Assembly: GCA_030644725.1 (NCBI GenBank)
Contig: CP130629.1
Location: forward strand, 3,177,501-3,241,500
Reading direction: 5' to 3'
DNA: 64,000 nucleotides
Source of the DNA: Candidatus Electrothrix communis
GTDB lineage: Bacteria; Desulfobacterota; Desulfobulbia; Desulfobulbales; Desulfobulbaceae
Every line of letters starts with the position of its first letter. The stretch's first letter is position 1. The translations under genes were made by a program, and so were the position numbers. The notes under the pieces were generated by a model. The model worked only from the letters and a program-made list of their open reading frames with translations. It was not told the origin of the DNA and made no database searches. Shown in pieces: positions 28,062 through 37,044 of the stretch.

Positions 28062-28089
28062 TTGACATGCCTGTCAAATTTCGTATCAT
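28062..28089 (+). promoter_or_regulatory. Sigma-70-like promoter with overlapping palindrome upstream of ihfA
   Basis: TTGACA (28062-28067) is separated by 16 bases from TATCAT (28084-28089), a near-consensus promoter. The -35 box is half of a 16-bp palindrome TTGACATGCCTGTCAA (28062-28077) that could be an operator. The predicted start point falls near 28096, exactly where a MITE begins. Confidence 0.6.
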
Positions 28090-28096
28090 ATAGTAG

Positions 28097-28219
28097 GTAT
28101 CCTCTCCAAAATCCAGGGTAAAAAATGTTTAACGACATTATCCTGCATTACAAGTGGCTGAATTTATATGAAAAACAAATTACGCCAACGGAAACTACCC
28201 TGAGATTTGGAGAGGATAC
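28097..28219. mobile_element. 123-bp MITE related to the outer IS66-like element
   Basis: Two 24-bp terminal inverted repeats (28097-28120, 28196-28219; 21 of 24 identical) start GTATCCTCTCCAAA and end CAGGGTA. The left repeat is identical over all 24 bases to the right terminal repeat of the outer element at 60248-60271. The element is flanked by near-identical 8-bp sequences TATAGTAG and TATAATAG. It is too small to encode a transposase, so it is a non-autonomous derivative mobilised by that element. Confidence 0.85.
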
Positions 28220-28277
28220 TATAATAGATTGAAAAATCAAGAGAAGCACTCAATTGATCCTGTGGAGGTCGTATAAA

Positions 28278-28562
28278 ATGACATTAACAAAAGCAAACCT
28301 CGTGCAAGAGGTTTATCAGCAGCATCCTGGGCTGACAAAGGCCCAGGCAACGGATTCCGTAGAAACGTTTATTACTCTTGTTAAAGAGTCATTAATCGCT
28401 GGAGAAGATCTTCTTCTGAGTGGATTCGGCAAGTTCAACGTTAAGGACAAACGCCCGAGAAGAGGTCGCAATCCTCAAACAGGCGACGAGTTGATCCTTG
28501 ATGCGAGGCGGGTAATTACATTTAAGCCCTCTGGTATTCTCAGAAACAAGATCAACGGATAA
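28278..28562 (+). CDS. ihfA: Integration host factor alpha subunit / HU-family DNA-binding protein
   Basis: A 94-residue DNA-bending protein. MTLTKANLVQEVYQ, the LLSGFGKFNVKDKRPRRGRNPQTG arm with the conserved RNPQTG tip, and VITFKPSGILRNKIN identify the family; the sequence is closest to IHF-alpha. The frame is open from 28254, but ATG 28278 preceded by GTGGAGG is the proper start. Its likely promoter is separated from it by a MITE. A clear terminator follows. Confidence 0.93.
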   Translation: MTLTKANLVQEVYQQHPGLTKAQATDSVETFITLVKESLIAGEDLLLSGFGKFNVKDKRPRRGRNPQTGDELILDARRVITFKPSGILRNKING

Positions 28563-28601
28563 GGTTTCACCTCTTCGGTTGTTCAGTTTAACCGATGATG
28601 A

Positions 28602-28640
28602 ATCGAGACGTCCTTCATTGTGACGTCTCGATTTATTTTT
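28602..28640 (+). terminator. Intrinsic terminator after ihfA
   Basis: AATCGAGACGTC (28602-28613) pairs with GACGTCTCGATT (28623-28634) and is followed by a T-rich stretch. Confidence 0.85.
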
Positions 28641-28693
28641 TCTTTTCCCCCTCCCTCTCCCTCATTTTTATTTTTTCTAACATATAGGCAAAA

Positions 28694-29737
28694 GTGAAAA
28701 ACGCAACGCCCTGCTATCGTCAAGTAAGGTTACAGGATATTAATCTGACCGACAGGAGTTACACCCTCAATCCTTTCTCACAAGGACCCGAGCAAGAATT
28801 ACTGCAAAATATAAGAAACTTCGGGATACTCCAACCACCACTCTTATTAGAAAAAAAGGATCATACACTCACTGTTCTCTCAGGGAGAAGACGTATAGAG
28901 GCCTATCTTCAGATCGACGATATCCAGGAATGCCAGCCAGATAAAGTAGACTGCCATCTCACCGCTCTTATCATCCCTTTCCGCGAAGAGAAGCTAGAGA
29001 ATCAGCGCCACCTGTTTACGACCTTATTGCAGCATCAGCTACTGAGTGGAAGCTTGACAGTGATTGAGCAGGCAATATTTTTTCAGAAAGCTACGCTGGT
29101 CCTTGAGGAACAGGAGATACTTGTCTTGCTTCCGATGCTAGGTCTTAAGGCCAAGCCTCATATACCAGGAGAGCTCATTTCTCTGCTTGACCTGGAGCCT
29201 GCTGTTCAGCGAGGATTACATAGCGGCATCATTGCGCAACGATCAGGAAAAAAACTTTCTCGATTTTCGCCTGTTGACCAAGAACAACTCGCTGAAGTCA
29301 TCGATACATATCAGCTGGGGGGATCAAAACAACAAAAATTGATAGATCGTTTTTTTCAACTGACTCAACGGGAGCAGGTTTCGGCTGAGATACTGCTTGG
29401 TCGCTGGTGGGCCAGAGAAAAAGACAAACAGCTGAATGGACCGCAAAAAACAAGCTCCCTTTTGCGCTGGCTTGAAAAAGAATGTCAGCCGAGACTTACA
29501 CAGGCTGAAGAAGAATTTAAAAAATTCAGCAACCAGCTTCAGTTACCAGCTGGAGTACGGCTTGAGCACAGCCGCTCTTTTGAAGAGGAGCAAGTAACAT
29601 TGAACATGGATTTCAGCAGTAAGGAAGAGTTGGCCCGAATTTGGCCACAGTTGGAGGCGTTGTGCTTAAGTAGGAGTAAGCAGGAAGTAAAAATACTGGG
29701 CGGGAGAGCCCGAAGCTCCCCCGATTCATCGTTATAG
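28694..29737 (+). CDS. ParB-like (ParB N-terminal domain) protein, 347 aa
   Basis: The first ~110 residues show a ParB/Sulfiredoxin-type domain: VRLQDINLTDRSYTLNPF, LLQNIRNFGILQPPLL and LTVLSGRRRIEAY, the last being the CTP/nucleotide-binding GRRR-type motif. The central region is helical and ParB-like in layout; the C-terminal third is not recognised. No ParA partner or parS site was seen, so a role in chromosome partition is unproven. Start is GTG at 28694. Confidence 0.75.
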   Translation: MKNATPCYRQVRLQDINLTDRSYTLNPFSQGPEQELLQNIRNFGILQPPLLLEKKDHTLTVLSGRRRIEAYLQIDDIQECQPDKVDCHLTALIIPFREEKLENQRHLFTTLLQHQLLSGSLTVIEQAIFFQKATLVLEEQEILVLLPMLGLKAKPHIPGELISLLDLEPAVQRGLHSGIIAQRSGKKLSRFSPVDQEQLAEVIDTYQLGGSKQQKLIDRFFQLTQREQVSAEILLGRWWAREKDKQLNGPQKTSSLLRWLEKECQPRLTQAEEEFKKFSNQLQLPAGVRLEHSRSFEEEQVTLNMDFSSKEELARIWPQLEALCLSRSKQEVKILGGRARSSPDSSL

Positions 29738-29755
29738 CTTCATGGTTTCAGTACT

Positions 29756-30859
29756 TCAGTACAACAGGCCCTGAATCAATATATCACGCCTCACTTTTTC
29801 TGTCGTTTGCTCTTGCAAAGAAAGCGATGTTTCTTCTCCGCCGATGCTGTAGCCACTGAGAAGTGATGTTCCCCGCTCGCCGATGAAATACGGTGCCATG
29901 AAGAGGTAGACCTGATCCACTAATTTTTTCTTGAGAAATGAACCGTGGACAGCAGCGCCACCTTCCACCAAGAGAGACGCAATATCGGCCTTCCCTAATT
30001 GACGCAGGACCTGCGCAAGATCAAGCCCGCCATCCTGATCTCTATCTACCCTATGAATAATTGCCCCGGCCTGTTCCAGATCCTTCTGCTTTTGCTCTGA
30101 GGCATGCTGATCACAGAAGATCCACGTTGCTGCCGATGATTGTTGCGTCAGCATGCGGGCATCAGGAGAGAGCCTGAGTTGACTGTCCAGAATCACCCGG
30201 AGAGGGTCACGGCTAGCTTGCTGCTCCAGCCGGGTTGTCAAAGAGGGATCATCAATAAGGGCTGTTCCGCAACCGATAAGAATCGCATCCAGCTGATTCC
30301 GTAACGCATGAACTCGTTGCTTTGCAGCGGACCCGGTGATAGCTCCGCCTTCTCCCAGTCTGCGGCTGATCTTGCCGTCCAGGCTCACGCCCGCCTTCAT
30401 CACAACCCAAGGAAGACCAGTGACCGAATGTTTGAGAAAGGGATAGTTAAGCTGTCGGCATTCCTGTTTAAGGACGCTCAATCTGACCTCAACACCTTGC
30501 GACCGGAGAAAATCAGCACCGCCGGAGGCAACAGGATTAGGATCAGCCATGCCGATAACCACTCGGCTGAATCCGGCGGTAAGGATGGCCTGGGTGCAGG
30601 GAGGGGTCCTGCCCGTATGATTGCAGGGCTCCAGAGTAACATAGATAGTTGCGCCTACGCAACTATACGCTTTTTCAAGAACATCAGCAATGGCATTGAC
30701 CTCGGCATGGGGGGTTCCGGCTTGGCGATGATATCCCTGCCCTATGATCTGATCATCTTTGACAATGACTGCACCAACGCAGGGATTAGGTGATGTTCTC
30801 CCTAATCCCTTTTCCGCCTCCTTGATGGCAAGGCGCATATATGCGGTATCAGACTTCAT
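29756..30859 (-). CDS. ribD: Riboflavin biosynthesis deaminase/reductase
   Basis: A 367-residue bifunctional enzyme of riboflavin synthesis. The N-terminal zinc deaminase has GTPHAEVNAI and EPCNHTGRTPPCTQAI; the C-terminal reductase has WVVMKAGVSLDGKIS, DAILIGCGTALIDDPSLTTR and LLVEGGAAVHGSFL. It follows nrdR on the same strand with a hairpin in the 108-bp gap. Confidence 0.96.
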   Translation of the reverse strand: MKSDTAYMRLAIKEAEKGLGRTSPNPCVGAVIVKDDQIIGQGYHRQAGTPHAEVNAIADVLEKAYSCVGATIYVTLEPCNHTGRTPPCTQAILTAGFSRVVIGMADPNPVASGGADFLRSQGVEVRLSVLKQECRQLNYPFLKHSVTGLPWVVMKAGVSLDGKISRRLGEGGAITGSAAKQRVHALRNQLDAILIGCGTALIDDPSLTTRLEQQASRDPLRVILDSQLRLSPDARMLTQQSSAATWIFCDQHASEQKQKDLEQAGAIIHRVDRDQDGGLDLAQVLRQLGKADIASLLVEGGAAVHGSFLKKKLVDQVYLFMAPYFIGERGTSLLSGYSIGGEETSLSLQEQTTEKVRRDILIQGLLY

Positions 30860-30879
30860 AACCGAAAAATTTTATAAAC

Positions 30880-30900
30880 TCCCACCCCTCTGGGGTGGGA
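30880..30900. repeat. GC-rich hairpin between nrdR and ribD
   Basis: TCCCACCCC pairs with GGGGTGGGA around a TCT loop in an otherwise AT-rich gap. Its style resembles the hairpin at 26287-26311. A second inverted pair TATGAAAGT / ACTTTCATA (~30909-30917 and ~30949-30957) lies beside it. Confidence 0.55.
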
Positions 30901-30967
30901 CAACAAAATATGAAAGTTATGAAACGGTCGGTAGTTGTTGCCACGATTACTTTCATATAAAATCTGC

Positions 30968-31426
30968 TTAATGCTGCTTCCCTAAAAAATATTTGAGCTC
31001 ATCCATAAACTCATTCACATCCTTGAACTGCCGATAGACTGAAGCAAAGCGGACATAGGCGACTTCATCAAGTTCAGGCAGGGCCTCCATAACCCATTCT
31101 CCGAGCTGAGAGGTGAGAAGCTCTTTGCCTCCTGTATCCTGAAGTCTATGCTCAATCTCATCGACAAAACGGTCAATATCCTCCAATCCGACTGGGCGTT
31201 TCTCGCAGGCCTTTTCCAAGCCGATAATCATCTTCCCTCTATCCCATGCTTCCCGACGCCCATCTTTTTTCACCAGCATGGGCAGCATCATTTCAATACG
31301 CTCATAGGTGGTGAAACGCTGATCACAGGCCTCACAATGACGCCTCCGCCGAGTGATAATTTTATCCTTATTTAGGCGGGAGTCAATGACCCGGTTGTCC
31401 AGCTGACCGCAATAGGGGCATTTCAT
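30968..31426 (-). CDS. nrdR: Transcriptional repressor NrdR
   Basis: A 152-residue repressor of ribonucleotide reductase genes. The N-terminal zinc ribbon is CPYCGQLDNRVIDSR with RRRHCEACDQRFTTYER, followed by the ATP-cone domain (MLVKKDGRREAWDRGKMIIGLEKACEKRPV). It lies 51 bp downstream of glyA on the same strand. Confidence 0.97.
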   Translation of the reverse strand: MKCPYCGQLDNRVIDSRLNKDKIITRRRRHCEACDQRFTTYERIEMMLPMLVKKDGRREAWDRGKMIIGLEKACEKRPVGLEDIDRFVDEIEHRLQDTGGKELLTSQLGEWVMEALPELDEVAYVRFASVYRQFKDVNEFMDELKYFLGKQH

Positions 31427-31477
31427 AGCGTAAGCAGAGGAGACAAAAAAAAGATGAAGGCCAATATAAACAGCATC

Positions 31478-32731
31478 CTAGAGCGAATCATCCCGTGCAA
31501 TCTCCGGGTATAAGGGAACCGTCTCGCAAAGTTGCCGTACTTCCTGCCGTACCTGAATCGCCTCTTCTTCTCCTGAGGTAAGAACCCGATTAATCCAGTC
31601 ACCGATCATAACCATCTCTGGTTCTTTAAGCCCTCTGGTGGTGACAGCCGGGGTACCGACACGGATACCGCTGGTCACGAAGCGAGATTGAGTGTCAAAA
31701 GGAATGGCGTTCTTATTCACTGTCAGACCTGCCTTCTCCAAACGCTCCTCTGCGTCTTTCCCGGTAAGATTCTTGCTGCTCAGGTCAATCAGGAGGAGAT
31801 GGTTATCTGTTCCACCGGATACAATCCGAAAGCCATGCTCAGTCAAACGAGCCGCCAGCGCAGATGCATTAGCCACAACCTGCTTCTGATATTGACGGTA
31901 CTCCTCAGTCATTGCCTCCTTAAAACTGACTGCCTTCGCAGCGATCACATGAACAAGCGGCCCACCCTGAATTCCAGGAAAGATATTGGAGTCCAAGGCC
32001 TTGGCAAATTTGTTTTTGGCCAAAATCAAACCACCTCGCGGTCCACGCAAGGTCTTATGGGTCGTGGTGGTGACAAAATCAGCATAGGGTACCGGTGATG
32101 GATGCTCACCCGCAGCCACTAAACCGGCAATATGGGCCATATCTACCATGAACAGCGCACCGATCTGATCCGCTATATGACGAAATCCTTCGAAATCAAT
32201 AACACGGGGATAGGCACTTGCTCCGGCCACGATCATCTTAGGGCGATTCTCAAAGGCAATCCGTTCCACTTCCGCCATATCAATGGTTTCTGTATCCCGC
32301 TTAACGCCGTAGGAGATAAAATTAAACAGCTTACCAGAAAAAGAAACCGAGGCTCCATGGGTCAGATGCCCGCCGTGGGCCAAATCCATGCCCAGTACTT
32401 TGTCCCCCGGCTTCAGCGTGGCAAAATAAACGGCCATATTGGATTGGCTACCGGAATGGGGCTGAACATTAGCGTACTCGGCGTTGAACAGTTCCTTGGC
32501 ACGCTCACAGGCTAAGGACTCCACCACATCGGCATGGTCGCAACCGCCGTAATAGCGCCTGTTCGGATAGCCTTCTGCATATTTATTGGTAAAAATGGAG
32601 CCTTGAGCCTCCAGCACAGCCGGGGAAACAATATTCTCCGAAGCGATCAGTTCCAGCTGATTGGCCTGACGCTCCAGTTCATATTGAACCTGTTTATAGA
32701 TATCCGGGTCTGTCTCTTTTAGCGTTGCCAT
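31478..32731 (-). CDS. glyA: Serine hydroxymethyltransferase
   Basis: Interconverts serine and glycine with tetrahydrofolate. The 417-residue sequence has [48 protein letters not shown], the PLP Lys in [14 protein letters not shown] and [16 protein letters not shown]. It starts a likely glyA-nrdR-ribD group; a terminator separates it from rpiB upstream. Confidence 0.97.
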   Translation of the reverse strand: MATLKETDPDIYKQVQYELERQANQLELIASENIVSPAVLEAQGSIFTNKYAEGYPNRRYYGGCDHADVVESLACERAKELFNAEYANVQPHSGSQSNMAVYFATLKPGDKVLGMDLAHGGHLTHGASVSFSGKLFNFISYGVKRDTETIDMAEVERIAFENRPKMIVAGASAYPRVIDFEGFRHIADQIGALFMVDMAHIAGLVAAGEHPSPVPYADFVTTTTHKTLRGPRGGLILAKNKFAKALDSNIFPGIQGGPLVHVIAAKAVSFKEAMTEEYRQYQKQVVANASALAARLTEHGFRIVSGGTDNHLLLIDLSSKNLTGKDAEERLEKAGLTVNKNAIPFDTQSRFVTSGIRVGTPAVTTRGLKEPEMVMIGDWINRVLTSGEEEAIQVRQEVRQLCETVPLYPEIARDDSL

Positions 32732-32766
32732 ACCTTCCGCCTAAAATATTTTATCGTTAATTTTAA

Positions 32767-32801
32767 AAGAAAAAAAACGGCAGCTCCGTCAGGGGCTGCC
32801 G
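32767..32801 (-). terminator. Intrinsic terminator after rpiB
   Basis: On the minus strand CGGCAGC (32801-32795) pairs with GCTGCCG (32784-32778) and is followed by a run of T (32777-32767). It ends the fatty-acid/rpiB operon before glyA. Confidence 0.85.
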
Positions 32802-32888
32802 AAAAATCGTCATCAAGAAAGACAGCAGGACAACAATACTCTTTATCTGCACGCAGCAACAAACAACTGCCTTTCGTTAACTAAATAG

Positions 32889-33314
32889 TTAACTGAACAT
32901 ATCCAATCTTCGTTGATGCCGTCCGCCAGCAAACGCTGTCTCCACCCAGGTTCTGACGATATCCAGAGCAATTTCCGGTCCAATCACGCGTCCACCAAGA
33001 CAGAGTACATTGGAGTTGTTATGTTCCCGACTCATTCTCGCAGTAAAAGCTTCATGGCAAAGTGCTGCCCGGATCTCTTTATGTCTATTAGCGGCAATGG
33101 ACACCCCAATACCGGTTCCACAGACTAAAATTCCTCCTTCACAGTGCCCTTCCTGAACCTGGTGGCAGACCTTCTCAGCAATATCAGGATAATCAACAGA
33201 CTCCAAGGAGTGGCAGCCCACAGACTCAACCTCATGACCAAGTTCACCCAGGAATTGAACGACAAGCTCCTTCAGCTCAAAGCCCCCGTGGTCACTGCCT
33301 ACTGCAATTTTCAT
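32889..33314 (-). CDS. rpiB: Ribose-5-phosphate isomerase B
   Basis: A 141-residue RpiB/LacAB-fold isomerase of the pentose phosphate pathway. IAVGSDHGGFELKE, LVCGTGIGVSIAANRHKEIRAALC and SREHNNSNVLCLGGRVIG are characteristic. The frame is open to 33347, but ATG 33314 with GGAGAAAA upstream starts the conserved protein. It is the last gene of the fab operon, 22 bp after fabF. Confidence 0.95.
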   Translation of the reverse strand: MKIAVGSDHGGFELKELVVQFLGELGHEVESVGCHSLESVDYPDIAEKVCHQVQEGHCEGGILVCGTGIGVSIAANRHKEIRAALCHEAFTARMSREHNNSNVLCLGGRVIGPEIALDIVRTWVETAFAGGRHQRRLDMFS

Positions 33315-33336
33315 GTTTTTTCTCCGAGGCCGCTGT

Positions 33337-34590
33337 TCAGCCTTCAAACCGTTTCATGATGATGACCCCGTTGGTGCCACCAAAACCAAAAGAGTTGGAC
33401 ATTGCCGCCCGAATTGAAACCTCACGAGCTGTGTTCGGCACATAGTCGAGATCACAGTTTGGGTCTGGATTTTCCAGATTGGCCGTCGGAGGAATACATT
33501 GCCGGTGCAGAGTCAAGGCGGTAAAAGCCGCCTCAATGCCTCCAGCCCCGCCAAGCATATGGCCAGTCATGGACTTGGTCGAGCTGATAGCCAACTTATA
33601 GGCGTGGTCACCATAAACCTGCTTAATAGCGGAGGTTTCGCAACGATCGTTCAGCGGCGTCGAGGTGCCGTGGGCATTGATGTAATCAATCTCATCAGGA
33701 TTCATGCCTGCGTTCCGCAAAGCCATCTTCATACAACGAACCGCGCCTTCTCCATCTTCCGGCGGCGCTGCTATATGATAGGCATCACTGGATTGACCGT
33801 AGCCAACCATCTCAGCCAAAATTTCAGCTCCACGGGCGCGGGCGAATTCAAGTTCCTCCAGAATAATCATGCCAGCGCCTTCTGCGATGACAAATCCATC
33901 TCGATCTTTATCAAAAGGGCGAGAAGCATGCTCTGGATCATCATTGCGAGTGGACAAGGCCTTCATTGATGCAAAGCCGCCGACCGCCAAAGGACATATA
34001 ACCGATTCTGTTCCACCTGTTACAGCAACATCACAATCGCCGAACATAATATGACGATAGGCTTCACCCACCGCATGGGTTCCGGCGGCGCAGGCTGTAG
34101 ATAAGGCCAGATTCGGCCCCTTGGCATTGAGATACATGGAAATATGCCCTGACGGCATATTCGGAATCATCCGAGGCACCAGAAAAGGAGTAATCCGACG
34201 CGGCCCTCTGTTCAACAGGACGCTATGGTACTCCTCAATAGTGGGCAGGCCGCCCATGCCGCATCCGGTGACAACCCCGATACGCTCGGCCATTTCCTCG
34301 GTAATCTCCAAGCCGCTGGCTTTAACAGCCATGTCAGCGGCGGCAATACCATATTGAACAAAATGATCAAGATGTTTAGCCTGTTTTTTTTCAAACCAGA
34401 GCTCAGGGGTAAAATCCTTTACCTCAGCAGCAATTTGAGAGGTATGTGCGGATGCATCAAAACGGGTAATAGGGCCGATACCGCTCTGCCCATTTACCAG
34501 CCCCTGCCATGTTTTGTCCGTCCCGGTTCCCAGAGGAGTAACTAATCCGACTCCGGTAACAACAACCCGCCGCTGTGCATTATTGACCAT
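33337..34590 (-). CDS. fabF: Beta-ketoacyl-ACP synthase II
   Basis: Elongates acyl-ACP with malonyl-ACP. The 417-residue sequence has VVVTGVGLVTPLG at the start, the nucleophile Cys in STACAAGTHAVGEA, His in INAHGTSTPLNDRCE and His in SMTGHMLGGAGG. It lies downstream of acpP. Confidence 0.97.
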   Translation of the reverse strand: MVNNAQRRVVVTGVGLVTPLGTGTDKTWQGLVNGQSGIGPITRFDASAHTSQIAAEVKDFTPELWFEKKQAKHLDHFVQYGIAAADMAVKASGLEITEEMAERIGVVTGCGMGGLPTIEEYHSVLLNRGPRRITPFLVPRMIPNMPSGHISMYLNAKGPNLALSTACAAGTHAVGEAYRHIMFGDCDVAVTGGTESVICPLAVGGFASMKALSTRNDDPEHASRPFDKDRDGFVIAEGAGMIILEELEFARARGAEILAEMVGYGQSSDAYHIAAPPEDGEGAVRCMKMALRNAGMNPDEIDYINAHGTSTPLNDRCETSAIKQVYGDHAYKLAISSTKSMTGHMLGGAGGIEAAFTALTLHRQCIPPTANLENPDPNCDLDYVPNTAREVSIRAAMSNSFGFGGTNGVIIMKRFEG

Positions 34591-34758
34591 GCTGAAATAA
34601 TCTGTAAGATTTCCTATAATCCGAGTATCAGCCTAAGTCTACACGCTGACACCGCACGCTCTCTACTGAGAAAGCAAAAGCAATCCCTGTTCGCTGTGCT
34701 TTTCCGATAACCCCGTTGTGATAATCGGTTAAACAATGGAGAGCTTCTGCTTCAACCC

Positions 34759-34992
34759 TTATGCCTGCATTTTACCAACGTAATCAATTGCAGCCTGGAC
34801 AGTTGAAATTTTCTCTGCATCTTCATCAGGGATCTCAACATCAAACTCTTCTTCCATAGCCATGATCAGTTCGACCAGATCAAGGGAATCCGCACCGAGG
34901 TCATCAACAAAAGATGCGCCAGGAACTATTTTTTCTTTGTCAACACTGAGCTGTTCTTCAATAATGTCGATCATTTTTTCTGCAACTGCCAT
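34759..34992 (-). CDS. acpP: Acyl carrier protein
   Basis: A 77-residue acidic carrier. The phosphopantetheine Ser is in [18 protein letters not shown], and [19 protein letters not shown] follows. The frame is open to 35064, but ATG 34992 with AGGAGAAAA in front is the start. A terminator-like hairpin lies in the leader between fabG and acpP, which may tune ACP supply. Confidence 0.97.
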   Translation of the reverse strand: MAVAEKMIDIIEEQLSVDKEKIVPGASFVDDLGADSLDLVELIMAMEEEFDVEIPDEDAEKISTVQAAIDYVGKMQA

Positions 34993-35022
34993 TCTTTTTC
35001 TCCTGAATTGATTGTATGTAGC

Positions 35023-35051
35023 AAAAAAGTTCGGGAACACCCGTTCCGAAC
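35023..35051 (-). terminator. Terminator or attenuator between fabG and acpP
   Basis: On the minus strand GTTCGG (35051-35046) pairs with CCGAAC (35034-35029), extended by inner GAAC/GTTC pairing, and is followed by TTTTTT (35028-35023). It lies in the middle of the operon, so partial termination followed by a separate acpP promoter is plausible. Confidence 0.7.
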
Positions 35052-35105
35052 GAAAGTTTTCCACACTTAAGTTGGATTACTTTAAGAGCACACCTGCTCA
35101 GCAGG

Positions 35106-35855
35106 TTAATTTCCCATGTACATCCCGCCATTCACATGTAGGGTCTGCCCGGTCATATATCCGCTTTCTTCCGAAGCCAAGTAAGCCGCAGCTCCGGCTA
35201 CATCTTCCGGGCTGCCCAAACTACCCAACGGTATTTGCGCTTTGATGCTCTCCTGGATATCCTCAGACAGCTCGCTGGTCATATCTGTTGCAATGTAACC
35301 AGGGGCGACGCAGTTGACCGTGATCTGACGTCCAGCCAGTTCTCTGGCCATAGACTTGGTCAGTCCGACCAGCCCGGCCTTAGCCGATGCATAGTTCACC
35401 TGACCGGCATTACCAAGAAAACCGATCACTGAAGTAATGTTGATAATCCGGCCCCAGCGCTTTTTCATCATTCCACGCATTACCGCTTTGGAGCAGGTAA
35501 AAGCACCTTTGAGATTGGTATTTAGGACCGCATCCCAGTCATCATCTTTCATCCGGGCCATGAGCCCGTCTCTGGTGATACCCGCATTGTTGACCAAAAT
35601 GTCCACCCCGCCCTGCTCGGCAGTGATTTCCTTGACAGCTTTCTGGACCGCCTTGCTGTCAGCAACGTCAAAACCGCTGATAAAACCTTTGCCGCCCTGG
35701 GCAATTATCTCGGCTAACACTTCTTCAGCAGCGGTGGAGTTGCTCACATAATTAATGCCGATCGTCGCGCCCTGAGCAGCCAGATGCAGGCAGATGGCCC
35801 GTCCGATCCCCCGGCTACCGCCGGTCACCAAGACTACTTTTTCATCAAGAGACAT
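35106..35855 (-). CDS. fabG: 3-oxoacyl-ACP reductase
   Basis: An NADPH-dependent short-chain dehydrogenase of fatty-acid elongation. TGGSRGIGRAI, LVNNAGITRDGL, the Ser of NITSVIGF, the YASAKAG Tyr/Lys pair and CVAPGYIATDMT are all present. An upstream in-frame GTG (35861) exists, but ATG 35855 has better spacing to AAGGAGC. The start overlaps the etfA stop by 11 bases. Confidence 0.96.
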   Translation of the reverse strand: MSLDEKVVLVTGGSRGIGRAICLHLAAQGATIGINYVSNSTAAEEVLAEIIAQGGKGFISGFDVADSKAVQKAVKEITAEQGGVDILVNNAGITRDGLMARMKDDDWDAVLNTNLKGAFTCSKAVMRGMMKKRWGRIINITSVIGFLGNAGQVNYASAKAGLVGLTKSMARELAGRQITVNCVAPGYIATDMTSELSEDIQESIKAQIPLGSLGSPEDVAGAAAYLASEESGYMTGQTLHVNGGMYMGN

Positions 35856-37044
35856 GACCACGCTGCTCCTTTATTTTTTGGGTGAGTAGAGGCAGAATTT
35901 CAAACAAATCCCCCACCAGCCCATAGGTGGCAAGGTCAAAAATCGGTGCTTTTTCGTCCCGGTTAATCGCCACAATGGTTTCTGCAGATTGCATACCCAC
36001 CGTGTGTTGGACAGCTCCAGATATTCCGCAAGCAAAATACAGTTTAGGACTGACAGTCTTACCGGTCTGTCCCACCTGACAGGGATAGCCGATCCAACCG
36101 GCATCCACCGCAGCTCTGGAAGCGGACACTGTCCCGTTCAGTTCACCAGCAAGCTCCCGAAGCAATGCAAAACCCTTTTCGTTTTCCATCCCCCGACCGC
36201 CACTGACCAGAACCTCCGACTCACGAATATTCCCCTGCTCTTCCTCGCAGATCACTGTTTCCAGGACCTCGACCTTGGAGGACAGGAGCTCCAGGGAGAG
36301 TTCGACGTCGACAACCTCACCGGTTCGGGAGGAGTCTGACTCAGCTGGGGCCATAACATTGGGTCGTACAGTGGCCATCTGCGGACGAGAACGAGGACAC
36401 TCAATGGTCGCCATAATATTGCCGCCAAAGGCGGGTCTGGTCTGGAGAAGGACTCCGTCTTCCGCACGTATGGCAAGGTCGGTACAATCCGCCGTCAGTC
36501 CGGCGCTTAAGGCGGTCGCCACTTGAGGGATAACCGAACGACCAATGGCGGTGGCACCGGCCAGCAGTACCTCGGGCTTGTATTCGGTAATCAGATGCTC
36601 CAAGACCTTACCGTACACATCTTCACGGTACTGGGCCAAGGCCGGGTCATCAGCCAGCAAGACCTTATCCGCACCTGCCGCGATCAGCTCATCCGTCTTA
36701 TCACGCAGGTCTGCTCCGAGCAGAACCGCTGTCAGAGAAGCCTTGCGTTGATCAGCCAATTGCCTACCAATGCCCAAAAGTTCAAAGGCCACCGGGGCAA
36801 TCTTCCCGTGCCTGGCTTCGGCAAAGACCCAGATGCCTGACCAAGCAGAGAGATCGGCCTGTACTTTTTTCTCAGCCCCTTCAATGCGCAAGGCTTCGAC
36901 TTCGCAGCTGTCCACGCAGGAACCGCAAAGGGTGCAGGTGTCGCCGACCACGGCAATGCCGTCTTCCAAAGTAATTGCGCCGAAAGCGCAGTTGGCTTCA
37001 CAGGCTCCGCAACCTATGCAGGTTTCGGTATTAACTATAAGCAT
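35845..37044 (-). CDS. etfA: Electron transfer flavoprotein alpha subunit with N-terminal ferredoxin domain
   Basis: Residues 1-60 hold two [4Fe-4S] motifs, CIGCGACEANC and CTLCGSCVDSC. The ETF-alpha body follows: GATAIGRSVIPQVA, TADCTDL, RPAFGGNIMATIECP, and the C-terminal FAD site VSGGRGMENE, VDAGWIGYPCQVGQTGKTVSPKLYFACGISG split across the domain. Length 399 residues. The added clusters are known in ETFs of anaerobes and would wire the acyl-CoA dehydrogenase to ferredoxin or membrane carriers. Start and etfB stop overlap as TAATG. Confidence 0.94.
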   Translation of the reverse strand: MLIVNTETCIGCGACEANCAFGAITLEDGIAVVGDTCTLCGSCVDSCEVEALRIEGAEKKVQADLSAWSGIWVFAEARHGKIAPVAFELLGIGRQLADQRKASLTAVLLGADLRDKTDELIAAGADKVLLADDPALAQYREDVYGKVLEHLITEYKPEVLLAGATAIGRSVIPQVATALSAGLTADCTDLAIRAEDGVLLQTRPAFGGNIMATIECPRSRPQMATVRPNVMAPAESDSSRTGEVVDVELSLELLSSKVEVLETVICEEEQGNIRESEVLVSGGRGMENEKGFALLRELAGELNGTVSASRAAVDAGWIGYPCQVGQTGKTVSPKLYFACGISGAVQHTVGMQSAETIVAINRDEKAPIFDLATYGLVGDLFEILPLLTQKIKEQRGHVS

